Positions 23,535 through 35,023 of a DNA stretch of 64,000 bases are shown one piece after another. Source of the stretch: Hippophae tibetana (Eukaryota; Streptophyta; Magnoliopsida; Rosales; Elaeagnaceae); contig CM072803.1 of NCBI GenBank assembly GCA_037013495.1, forward strand, positions 55,379,627 through 55,443,626, given 5' to 3'. How positions within the stretch are numbered: position 1 is the first letter of the stretch; each line of letters begins with the position of its first letter. The notes beneath the pieces were generated by a model. It saw only the letters and a list, made by a program, of their open reading frames with translations, was not told the origin of the DNA and made no database searches. The position numbers and the translations under genes were made by a program.

Positions 23535-25726
23535 TGCATGAATTTGCCTGTGCGGGGAATTAGGACTTACAAAGGGAAAAAAATAATCATAGATCATGAG
23601 GAAAAATCAATAAGGGGAAAATAAAACATAATTATTTTCTCATATCAATATCATAAAAGAAAGTTGTCGAAATAAATACTACGCGTTTTATTTCCTAATA
23701 ATTATGATATGTATTTAAGTGAAATTATTACGTCTTATGATGCAAATCTATTCAAATTTGAAATTTTGTTCATTATTCTAAATAAGAGATCAATAATTCT
23801 CATTTTCGACTCATTTTTGACATCAATATTCTCAACTTATTTATAAGTTATTTTGGTTGTTTTGGATGGGATCGTAATGAATTTGCCTTTGGTTGTCCCT
23901 TTCTCCCTAGAAATCTAGGTTTCAAACCCATTCTAAGAGTAAGAGTTAGTGAAATATGATGCTACATATTACGGTCATCCACAATAGCAATTTTTCTAGT
24001 TAGGTAACAAAAAGGTTACAAATGATGTCTGAAACAACCTCTATCCATCAACATTTTTCATTTGGAAGGGAGTTAATATAATTTGCATGAATTTTCCTGT
24101 GCGGGGAATTAGGACTTACAAAGGAAAAAAAATAATCATAGATCATGAGGAAAAATCAATAAGGGGATAATAATACATAATCATTTTCTCATATCTATAT
24201 TATAAAAGAAAGTTGTCGAAATAAATACCTCGCGTTTTATTTCCTAATAATTATGATATGTATTTAAGTGAAATTATTACGTCTTATGATGCAAAACTAT
24301 TCAAATTTGAAATTTTGTTCATTATTCTAAATAAGAGATCAATAATTCTCATTTTCGACTCATTTTTGACATCAATATTCTTAACTTATTTATAAGTTAT
24401 TGTGGTTTTTTTGGATGGCATCGTAATGAATTTGCCTTTGGTTGTCCCTTTCTCCCTTGAAATCTAGGTTTCAAACCCATTCTAAGAGTAAGAGTTAGTG
24501 AAATATGATGCTACGTATTACGCTAATCCACAATAGCAATTTTTCTAGCTAGGTAACAATAAGTTTACAAATGATGTCTGAAACAACCTCTATCCATCAA
24601 CATTTTTCATTTGGAAGGGAGGTAATATAATTTGCATGAATTTGCCTGTGCGGGGAATTAGGAGTTACAAAGGAAAGAAAATAATCATAGATCGTGGGGA
24701 AAAATCAATAAGGGGATAATAATACATAATCATTTTCTCATATCTATATTATAAAAGAAAGTTGCCAAAATAAATACTACGCATTTTATTTCCTAATAAT
24801 TATGATATATTTAAGTGAAATTATTACGTCTTATGATGCAAAACTATTTAAATTTGAAATTTTGGTCATTATTCTAAATAAGAGATCAATAATTCTCATT
24901 TTCGACTCATTTTTGACATCAATATTCTTAACTTATTTATAAGTTATTGTGGTTTTTTTGCATGGCATCGTAATGAATTTGCCTTTGGTTGTCCCTTTCT
25001 CCCTTGAAATCTAGGTTTCAAACCCATTCTAAGAGTAAGAGTTAGTGAAATATGATGCTACATATTACGCTTATCCACAGTAGCAATTTTTCTAGCTAGG
25101 TAACAAAAAGGTTACAAATGATGTCTGAAACAACCTCTATCCATCAACATTTTTCATTTGGAAGGGAGTTAATATAATTTGCATGAATTTTCCTGTGCGG
25201 GGAATTAGGACTTACAAAGGAAAGAAAATAATCATAGATCATGAGGAAAAATCAATAAGGGGATAATAATACATAATCATTTTCTCATATCTATATTATA
25301 AAAAAAAGTTGCCAAAATAAATACTACGCGTTTTATTTCCTAATAATTATGATATATTTAAGTGAAATTATTACGTCTTATGATGCAAAACTATTTAAAT
25401 TTGAAATTTTGTTCATTATTCTAAATAAGAGATCAATAATTCTCATTTTCGACTCATTTTTGACATCAATATTCTTAACTTATTTATAAGTTATTGTGGT
25501 TTTTTTGGATGGCATCGTAATGAATTTGCCTTTGGTTGTCCCTTTCTCCCTAGAAATCTAGGTTTCAAACCCATTCTAAGAGTAAGAGTTAGTGAAATAT
25601 GATGCTACATATTACGCTTATCCACAGTAGCAATTTTTCTAGCTAAGTAACGAAAAGGTTACAAATGATGTCTGAAACAACCTCTATCCATCAACATTTT
25701 TCATTTGGAAGGGAGGTAATATAATT
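23535..25726 (+). repeat. Second tetramer block of the 11-monomer series (monomers 44-47)
   Basis: Copies start at 23535, 24084, 24633 and 25180 (549, 549, 547, 547 bp). They match copies 33-36 in order: 44 has ATTCTCAACTTAT, GTTTTGGATGGG and TTACGGTCATCC; 45 has ATTTTCCTGTGCGG and CGCTAATCC; 46 has GATCGTGGGG, GTTGCC and TTTTTTTGCATGGC; 47 has ATTTTCCTGTGCGG, GTTGCCAAAAT and CCACAGTAGC. The offset from block 33-36 is 6028 bp. Copy 46 has GGTCATTATTC where nearly all copies read GTTCATTATTC. Confidence 0.8.
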
Positions 25727-28700
25727 TGCATGAATTTGCCTGTGCGGGGAATTAGGACTTACAAAGTAAAGAAAATAATCATAGATCATGAGGAAAAATC
25801 AATAAGGGGATAATAATACATAATCATTTGCTCATATCTATATTATAAAAGAAAGTTGTCGAAATAAATACTACGCGTTTTATTTCCTAATAATTATGAT
25901 ATATTTAAGTGAAATTATTACATCTTATGATGCAAAACTATTTAAATTTGAAATTTTTTTCATTATTCTAAATAAGAGATCAATAATTCTCATTTTCGAC
26001 TCATTTTTTACATCAATATTCTTAACTTATTTATAAGTTATTGTGGTTGTTTTGGATGGGATCGTAATGAATTTGCCTTTGGTTGTCCCTTTCTCCCTAG
26101 AAATCTAGGTTTCAAACCCATTCTAAGAGTAAGAGTTAGTGAAATATGATGCTACATATTACGCTCATCCACAGTAGCAATTTTTCTAGCTAGGTAACAA
26201 AAAGTTTACAAATGATGTCTGAAACAACCTCTATCCATCAACATTTTTCATTTGGAAGGGAGGTAAAATAATTTGCATGAATTTGCCTGTGCGGGGAATT
26301 AGGACTTACCAAAAAAAAAAAAAAATCATAGATCATGGGGAAAAATCAATAAGGGGATAATAATACATAATCATTTTCTCATATCTATATTATAAAAGAA
26401 AGTTGCCAAAATAAATACTACGCGTTTTATTTCCTAATAATTATGATATATTTAAGTGAAATTATTACGTCTTATGATGCAAAACTATTTAAATTTGAAA
26501 TTTTGTTCATTATTCTAAATAAGCGATCAATAATTCTCATTTTCGACTAATTTTTGACATCAATATTATTAACTTATTTATAAGTTATTGTGGTTTTTTT
26601 GGATGGCATCGTAATGAATTTGCCTTTGGTTGTCCCTTTCTCCCTAGAAATCTAGGTTTCAAACCCATTCTAAGAGTAAGAGTTAGTGAAATATGATGCT
26701 ACGTATTACGCTAATCCACAATAGCAATTTTTCTAGCTAGGTAACAAAAAGTTTACAAATGATGTCTGAAACAACCTCTATCCATCAACATTTTTCATTT
26801 GGAAGGGAGGTAATATAATTTGCATGAATTTGCCTGTGCGGGGAATTAGGAGTTACAAAGGAAAGAAAATAATCATAGATCGTGGGGAAAAATCAATAAG
26901 GGGATAATAATACATAATCATTTTCTCATATCTATATTATAAAAGAAAGTTGCCAAAATAAATACTACGCATTTTATTTCCTAATAATTATGATATATTT
27001 AAGTGAAATTATTACATCTTATGATGCAAAACTATTTAAATTTGAAATTTTTTTCATTATTCTAAATAAGAGATCAATAATTCTCATTTTCGACTCATTT
27101 TTTACATCAATATTCTTAACTTATTTATAAGTTATTGTGGTTGTTTTGGATGGGATCGTAATGAATTTGCCTTTGGTTGTCCCTTTCTCCCTAGAAATCT
27201 AGGTTTCAAACCCATTCTAAGAGTAAGAGTTAGTGAAATATGATGCTACATATTACGCTCATCCACAGTAGCAATTTTTCTAGCTAGGTAACAAAAAGTT
27301 TACAAATGATGTCTGAAACAACCTCTATCCATCAACATTTTTCATTTGGAAGGGAGGTAAAATAATTTGCATGAATTTGCCTGTGCGGGGAATTAGGACT
27401 TACCAAAAAAAAAAATAATCATAGATCATGAGGAAAAATCAATAAGGGGATAATAATACATAATCATTTTCTCATATCTATATTATAAAAGAAAGTTGGC
27501 AAAATAAATACTACGCGTTTTATTTCCTAATAATTATGATATATTTAAGTGAAATTATTACGTCTTATGATGCAAAACTATTTAAATTTGAAATTTTGTT
27601 CATTATTCTAAATAAGCGATCAATAATTCTCATTTTCGACTAATTTTTGACATCAATATTATTAACTTATTTATAAGTTATTGTGGTTTTTTTGGATGGC
27701 ATCGTAATGAATTTGCCTTTGGTTGTCCCTTTCTCCCTAGAAATCTAGGTTTCAAACCCATTCTAAGAGTAAGAGTTAGTGAAATATGATGCTACGTATT
27801 ACGCTCATCCACAATAGCAATTTTTCTAGCTAGGTAACAAAAAGTTTACAAATGATGTCTGAAACAACCTCTATCCTTCAACATTTTAAATTTGGAAGGG
27901 AGGTAATATAATTTGCATGAATTTGCCTGTGCGGGGAATTAGGACTTACAAAGGAAAAAAAATAATCATAGATCATGAGGAAAAATCAATAAGGGGATAA
28001 TAATACATAATCATTTTCTCATATCTATATTATAAAAGAAAGGTTGCAAAATAAATACTACGCGTTTTATTTCCTAATAATTATGATATATTTAAATGAA
28101 ATTATTCGTCTTATGATGCAAAACTATTTAAATTTGAAATTTTGTTCATTATTCTAAATAAGAGATCAATAATTCTTATTTTCGACTCATTTTTGACATC
28201 AATATTTTTAACTTATTTATAAGTTATTTTCGTTTTTTTGGATGGCATCGTAATGAATTTGCCTTTGGTTGTCCCCTTCTCCCTAGAAATCTAGGTTTCA
28301 AACCTATACTAAGAGTAAGAGTTAGTGAAATATGATGCTACGTATTACGCTCATCCACAATAGCAATTTTTCTAGCTAGGTAACAAAAAGTTTACAAATG
28401 ATGTCTGAAACAACCTCTATCCATCAACATTTTTCATTTGGAAGGGAGTTAATATAATTTGCATGAATTTGCCTGTGCGGGGAATTAGGACTTACAAAGG
28501 GAAAGAAATAATCATAGATCATGAGGAAAAATCAATAAGGGGAAAATAAAACATAATTATTTTCTCATATCTATATCATAAAAGAAAGTTGTCGAAATAA
28601 ATACTACGCGTTTTATTTCCTAATAATTATGATATGTATTTAAGTGAAATTATTACGTCTTATGATGCAAATCTATTCAAATTTGAAATTTTGTTCATTA

Positions 28701-29552
28701 TTCTAAATAAGAGATCAATAATTCTCATTTTCGACTCATTTTTTACATCAATATTCTTAACTTATTTATAAGTTATTGTGGTTGTTTTGGATGGGATCGT
28801 AATGAATTTGCCTTTGGTTGTCCCTTTCTCCCTAGAAATCTAGGTTTCAAACCCATTCTAAGAGTAAGAGTTAGTGAAATATGATGCTACATATTACGCT
28901 CATCCACAGTAGCAATTTTTCTAGCTAGGTAACAAAAAGTTTACAAATGATGTCTGAAACAACCTCTATCCATCAACATTTTTCATTTGGAAGGGAGGTA
29001 AAATAATTTGCATGAATTTGCCTGTGCGGGGAATTAGGACTTACCAAAAAAAAAAAAATCATAGATCATGAGGAAAAATCAATAAGGGGATAATAATACA
29101 TAATCATTTTCTCATATCTATATTATAAAAGAAAGTTGGCAAAATAAATACTACGCGTTTTATTTCCTAATAATTATGATATATTTAAATGAAATTATTC
29201 GTCTTATGATGCAAAACTATTTAAATTTGAAATTTTGTTAATTATTCTAAATAAGAGATCAATAATTCTCATTTTCGACTCATTTTTGACATCAATATTT
29301 TTAACTTATTTATAAGTTATTTTCGTTTTTTTGGATGGCATCGTAATGAATTTGCCTTTGGTTGTCCCCTTCTCCCTAGAAATCTAGGTTTCAAACCTAT
29401 ACTAAGAGTAAGAGTTAGTGAAATATGATGCTACGTATTACGCTCATCCACAATAGCAATTTTTCTAGCTAGGTAACAAAAAGTTTACAAATGATGTCTG
29501 AAACAACCTCTATCCATCAACATTTTTCATTTGGAAGGGAGTTAATATAATT
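25727..29552 (+). repeat. Dimer-rich block with expanded poly-A (monomers 48-54)
   Basis: Copies start at 25727, 26274, 26821, 27368, 27914, 28460 and 29009 (547, 547, 547, 546, 546, 549, 544 bp). Copies 48 and 50 share TTACATCTTATG, GATGGGATCG, ACAGTAGC and GTAAAATAATTTGC. Copies 49, 51 and 54 share the unusual TTACC followed by a long A-run in place of TTACAAAGG; copy 54, with a short run, is the shortest monomer. Copies 49 and 51 also share AAGCGATC and CGACTAATTTTTG. Copies 52 and 54 share CCTATACTAAGAG and TTATTTTCG. Copy 53 looks mixed: its first part is like 44/55 and its second part like 48. Confidence 0.8.
26311..26325 (+). repeat. A15 homopolymer, the longest mononucleotide run I see
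   Basis: Fifteen consecutive A residues lie directly after TTACC in monomer 49. Elsewhere this part of the monomer reads AAAGGAAAGAAAATAATC or AAAGGAAAAAAAATAATC, so the G residues that break the run are lost here. Length changes at this site account for much of the 1-3 bp variation among otherwise similar monomers, as expected of replication slippage. It is also where read or assembly indel errors are most likely. Confidence 0.85.
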
Positions 29553-32500
29553 TGCATGAATTTGCCTGTGCGGGGAATTAGGACTTACAAAGGGAAAAAA
29601 ATAATCATAGATCATGAAGAAAAATCAATAAGGGGAAAATAAAACATAATTATTTTCTCATATCTATATCATAAAAGAAAGTTGTCGAAATAAATACTAC
29701 GCGTTTTATTTCCTAATAATTATGATATGTATTTAAGTGAAATTATTACGTCTTATGATGCAAATCTATTCAAATTTGAAATTTTGTTCATTATTCTAAA
29801 TAAGAGATCAATAATTCTCATTTTCGACTCATTTTTGACATCAATATTCTCAACTTATTTATAAGTTATTTTGGTTGTTGTGGATGGGATCGTAATGAAT
29901 TTGCCTTTGGTTGTCCCTTTCTCCCTAGAAATCTAGGTTTCAAACCCATTCTAAGAGTAAGAGTTAGTGAAATATGATGCTACATATTACGGTCATCCAC
30001 AATAGCAATTTTTCTAGCTAGGTAACAAAAAGGTTACAAATGATGTCTGAAACAACCTCTATCCATCAACATTTTTCATTTGGAAGGGAGTTAATATAAT
30101 TTGCATGAATTTTCCTGTGCGGGGAATTAGGACTTACAAAGGAAAAAAAAAATAAAATAGATCATGAGGAAAAATCAATAAGGGGATAATAATACATAAT
30201 CATTTTCTCATATCTATATTATAAAAGAAAGTTGGCAAAATAAATACTACGCGTTTTATTTCCTAATAATTATGATATATTTAAGTGAAATTATTACGTC
30301 TTATGATGCAAAACTATTTAAATTTGAAATTTTGTTCATTATTCTAAATAAGAGATCAATAATTCTCATTTTCGACTCATTTTTGACATCAATATTCTTA
30401 ACTTATTTATAAGTTATTGTGGTTTTTTTGGATGGCATCGTAATGAATTTGCCTTTGGTTGTCCCTTTCTCCCTTGAAATCTAGGTTTCAAACCCATTCT
30501 AAGAGTAAGAGTTAGTGAAATATGATGCTACGTATTACGCTAAACCACAATAGCAATTTTTCTAGCTAGGTAACAAAAAGTTTACAAATGATGTCTGAAA
30601 CAACCTCTATCCATCAACATTTTTCATTTGGAAGGGAGGTAATATAATTTGCATGAATTTGCCTGTGCGGGGAATTAGGACTTACAAAGGAAAGAAAATA
30701 ATCATAGATCGTGGGGAAAAATCAATAAGGGGATAATAATACATAATCATTTTCTCATATCTATATTATAAAAGAAAGTTGCCAAAATAAATACTACGCA
30801 TTTTATTTCCTAATAATTATGATATATTTAAGTGAAATTATTACGTCTTATGATGCAAAACTATTTAAATTTGAAATTTTGTTCATTATTCTAAATAAGA
30901 GATCAATAATTCTCATTTTCGACTCATTTTTGACATCAATATTCTTAACTTATTTATAAGTTATTGTGGTTTTTTTGCATGGCATCGTAATGAATTTGCC
31001 TTTGGTTGTCCCCTTCTCCCTTGAAATCTAGGTTTCAAACCCATTCTAAGAGTAAGAGTTAGTGAAATATGATGCTACGTATTACGCTAATCCACAATAG
31101 CAATTTTTCTAGCTAGGTAACAAAAAGTTTACAAATGATGTCTGAAACAACCTCTATCCATCAACATTTTTCATTTGGAAGGGAGGTAATATAATTTGCA
31201 TGAATTTGCCTGTGCGGGGAATTAGGACTTACAAAGGAAAGAAAATAATCATAGATCATGAGGAAAAATCAATAAGGGGATAATAATACATAATCATTTT
31301 CTCATATCTATATTATAAAAGAAAGTTGCCAAAATAAATACTACGCGTTTTATTTCCTAATAATTATGATATATTTAAGTGAAATTATTACGTCTTATGA
31401 TGCAAAACTATTTAAATTTGAAATTTTGTTCATTATTCTAAATAAGAGATCAATAATTCTCATTTTCGACTCATTTTTGACATCAATATTCTTAACTTAT
31501 TTATAAGTTATTGTGGTTTTTTTGGATGGCATCGTAATGAATTTGCCTTTGGTTGTCCCTTTCTCCCTTGAAATCTAGGTTTCAAACCCATTCTAAGAGT
31601 AAGAGTTAGTGAAATATGATGCTACGTATTACGCTAATCCACAATAGCAATTTTTCTAGCTAGGTAACAAAAAGTTTACAAATGATGTCTGAAACAACCT
31701 CTATCCATCAACATTTTTCATTTGGAAGGGAGGTAATATAATTTGCATGAATTTGCCTGTGCGGGGAATTAGGACTTACAAAGGAAAGAAAATAATCATA
31801 GATCGTGGGGAAAAATCAATAAGGGGATAATAATACATAATCATTTTCTCATATCTATATTATAAAAGAAAGTTGCCAAAATAAATACTACGCATTTTAT
31901 TTCCTAATAATTATGATATATTTAAGTGAAATTATTACGTCTTATGATGCAAAACTATTTAAATTTGAAATTTTGTTCATTATTCTAAATAAGAGATCAA
32001 TAATTCTCATTTTCGACTCATTTTTGACATCAATATTCTCAACTTATTTATAAGTTATTTTGGTTGTTGTGGATGGGATCGTAATGAATTTGCCTTTGGT
32101 TGTCCCTTTCTCCCTAGAAATCTAGGTTTCAAACCCATTCTAAGAGTAAGAGTTAGTGAAATATGATGCTACATATTACGGTCATCCACAATAGCAATTT
32201 TTCTAGCTAGGTAACAAAAAGGTTACAAATGATGTCTGAAACAACCTCTATCCATCAACATTTTTCATTTGGAAGGGAGTTAATATAATTTGCATGAATT
32301 TTCCTGTGCGGGGAATTAGGACTTACAAAGGAAAAAAAAAAAATAGATCATGAGGAAAAATCAATTAGGGGATAATAATACATAATCATTTTCTCATATC
32401 TATATTATAAAAGAAAGTTGGCAAAATAAATACTACGCGTTTTATTTCCTAATAATTATGATATATTTAAGTGAAATTATTACGTCTTATGATGCAAAAC

Positions 32501-35023
32501 TATTTAAATTTGAAATTTTGTTCATTATTCTAAATAACAGATCAATAATTATCATTTTCGACACATTTTTGACATCAATATTCTTAACTTATTTATAAGT
32601 TATTGTGGTTTTTTTGGATGGCATCGTAATGAATTTGCCTTTGGTTGTCCCTTTCTCCCTTGAAATCTAGGTTTCAAACCCATTCTAAGAGTAAGAGTTA
32701 GTGAAATATGATGCTACGTATTACGCTAATCCACAATAGCAATTTTTCTAGCTAGGTAACAAAAAGTTTACAAATGATGTCTGAAACAACCTCTATCCAT
32801 CAACATTTTTCATTTGGAAGGGAGGTAATATAATTTGCATGAATTTGCCTGTGCGGGGAATTAGGACTTACAAAGGAAAGAAAATAATCATAGATCGTGG
32901 GGAAAAATCAATAAGGGGATAATAATACATAATCATTTTCTCATATCTATATTATAAAAGAAAGTTGCCAAAATAAATACTACGCATTTTATTTCCTAAT
33001 AATTATGATATATTTAAGTGAAATTATTACGTCTTATGATGCAAAACTATTTAAATTTGAAATTTTGTTCATTATTCTAAATAAGAGATCAATAATTCTC
33101 ATTTTCGACTCATTTTTGACATCAATATTCTTAACTTATTTATAAGTTATTGTGGTTTTTTTGCATGGCATCGTAATGAATTTGCCTTTGGTTGTCCCCT
33201 TCTCCCTTGAAATCTAGGTTTCAAACCCATTCTAAGAGTAAAAGTTAGTGAAATATGATGCTACGTATTACGCTAATCCACAATAGCAATTTTTCTAGCT
33301 AGGTAACAAAAAGTTTACAAATGATGTCTGAAACAACCTCTATCCATCAACATTTTTCATTTGGAAGGGAGGTAATATAATTTGCATGAATTTGCCTGTG
33401 CGGGGAATTAGGACTTACAAAGGAAAGAAAATAATCATAGATCATGAGGAAAAATCAATAAGGGGATAATAATACATAATCATTTTCTCATATCTATATT
33501 ATAAAAGAAAGTTGGCAAAATAAATACTACGCGTTTTATTTCCTAATAATTATGATATATTTAAGTGAAATTATTACGTCTTATGATGCAAAACTATTTA
33601 AATTTGAAATTTTGTTCATTATTCTAAATAAGAGATCAATAATTCTCATTTTCGACTCATTTTTGACATCAATATTCTTAACTTATTTATAAGTTATTGT
33701 GGTTTTTTTGGATGGCATCGTAATGAATTTGCCTTTGGTTGTCCCTTTCTCCCTTGAAATCTAGGTTTCAAACCCATTCTAAGAGTAAGAGTTAGTGAAA
33801 TATGATGCTACGTATTACGCTAATCCACAATAGCAATTTTTCTAGCTAGGTAACAAAAAGTTTACAAATGATGTCTGAAACAACCTCTATCCATCAACAT
33901 TTTTCATTTGGAAGGGAGGTAATATAATTTGCATGAATTTGCCTGTGCTAGGAATTAGGACTTACAAAGGAAAGAAAATAATCATAGATCGTGGGGAAAA
34001 ATCAATAAGGGGATAATAATACATAATCATTTTCTCATATCTATATTATAAAAGAAAGTTGCCAAAATAAATACTACGCATTTTATTTCCTAATAATTAT
34101 GATATATTTAAGTGAAATTATTACGTCTTATGATGCAAAACTATTTAAATTTGAAATTTTGTTCATTATTCTAAATAAGAGATCAATAATTCTCATTTTC
34201 GACTCATTTTTGACATCAATATTCTTAACTTATTTATAAGTTATTGTGGTTTTTTTGCATGGCATCGTAATGATTTTGCCTTTGGTTGTCCCCTTCTCCC
34301 TTGAAATCTAGGTTTCAAACCCATTCTAAGAGTAAGAGTTAGTGAAATATGATGCTACGTATTACGCTAATCCACAATAGCAATTTTTCTAGCTAGGTAA
34401 CAAAAAGTTTACAAATGATGTCTGAAACAACCTCTATCCATCAACATTTTTCATTTGGAAGGGAGGTAATATAATTTGCATGAATTTGCCTGTGCGGGGA
34501 ATTAGGACTTACAAAGGAAAGAAAATAATCATAGATCATGAGGAAAAATCAATAAGGGGATAATAATACATAATCATTTTCTCATATCTATATTATAAAA
34601 GAAAGTTGCCAAAATAAATACTACGCGTTTTATTTCCTAATAATTATGATATATTTAAGTGAAATTATTACGTCTTATGATGCAAAACTATTTAAATTTG
34701 GAATTTTGTTCATTATTCTAAATAAGAGATCAATAATTCTCATTTTCGACTCATTTTTGACATCAATATTCTTAACTTATTTATAAGTTATTGTGGTTTT
34801 TTTGGATGGGATCGTAATGAATTTGCCTTTGGTTGTCCCTTTCTCCCTAGAAATCTAGGTTTCAAACCCATTCTAAGAGTAAGAGTTAGTGAAATATGAT
34901 GCTACATATTACGCTCATCCACAGTAGCAATTTTTCTAGCTAGGTAACAAAAAGTTTACAAATGATGTCTGAAACAACCTCTATCCATCAACATTTTTCA
35001 TTTGGAAGGGAGGTAAAATAATT
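29553..35023 (+). repeat. Third tetramer block and its dimer/tetramer expansion (monomers 55-64)
   Basis: Copies start at 29553, 30102, 30650, 31197, 31744, 32291, 32836, 33383, 33930 and 34477. Copies 55-58 repeat the order of 33-36 and 44-47. Then 59 (hybrid), 60, 61 and 62 restart the series after about 2190 bp. Copies 57, 61 and 63 share GATCGTGGGG, GTTGCC, ACGCATTTT, TTTTTTTGCATGGC and CCCTTGAAAT; copies 58 and 62 share GATCATGAGG and CGCTAATCC. Copies 56 and 60 have A-rich stretches just before ATAGATC. Copy 64 ends with GTAAAATAATTTGC, the last appearance of that tail variant. Copy 63 has CTAGGAATT where others have CGGGGAATT. Confidence 0.82.
31744..32290 (+). repeat. Monomer 59, internal type switch
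   Basis: The first part matches copies 57, 61 and 63: GATCGTGGGG, GTTGCCAAAAT, ACGCATTTT and an unaltered GCAAAACTATTTAAATTTG. From about 32038 it matches copy 55: ATTCTCAACTTAT, GTTGTTGTGGATGGG, TTACGGTCATCC and AAAAGGTTAC. The switch lies between about 31965 and 32038. Because the next monomer (60) matches 56, this fits an out-of-register exchange or conversion between the 55-58 block and its neighbour. Confidence 0.75.

Noticed and set aside
26311-26325. A15 run as the poly-A tail of an inserted retroelement.
   Set aside because: It lies at the same offset as shorter A-rich runs in other monomers, and the monomer length is unchanged, so nothing is inserted.
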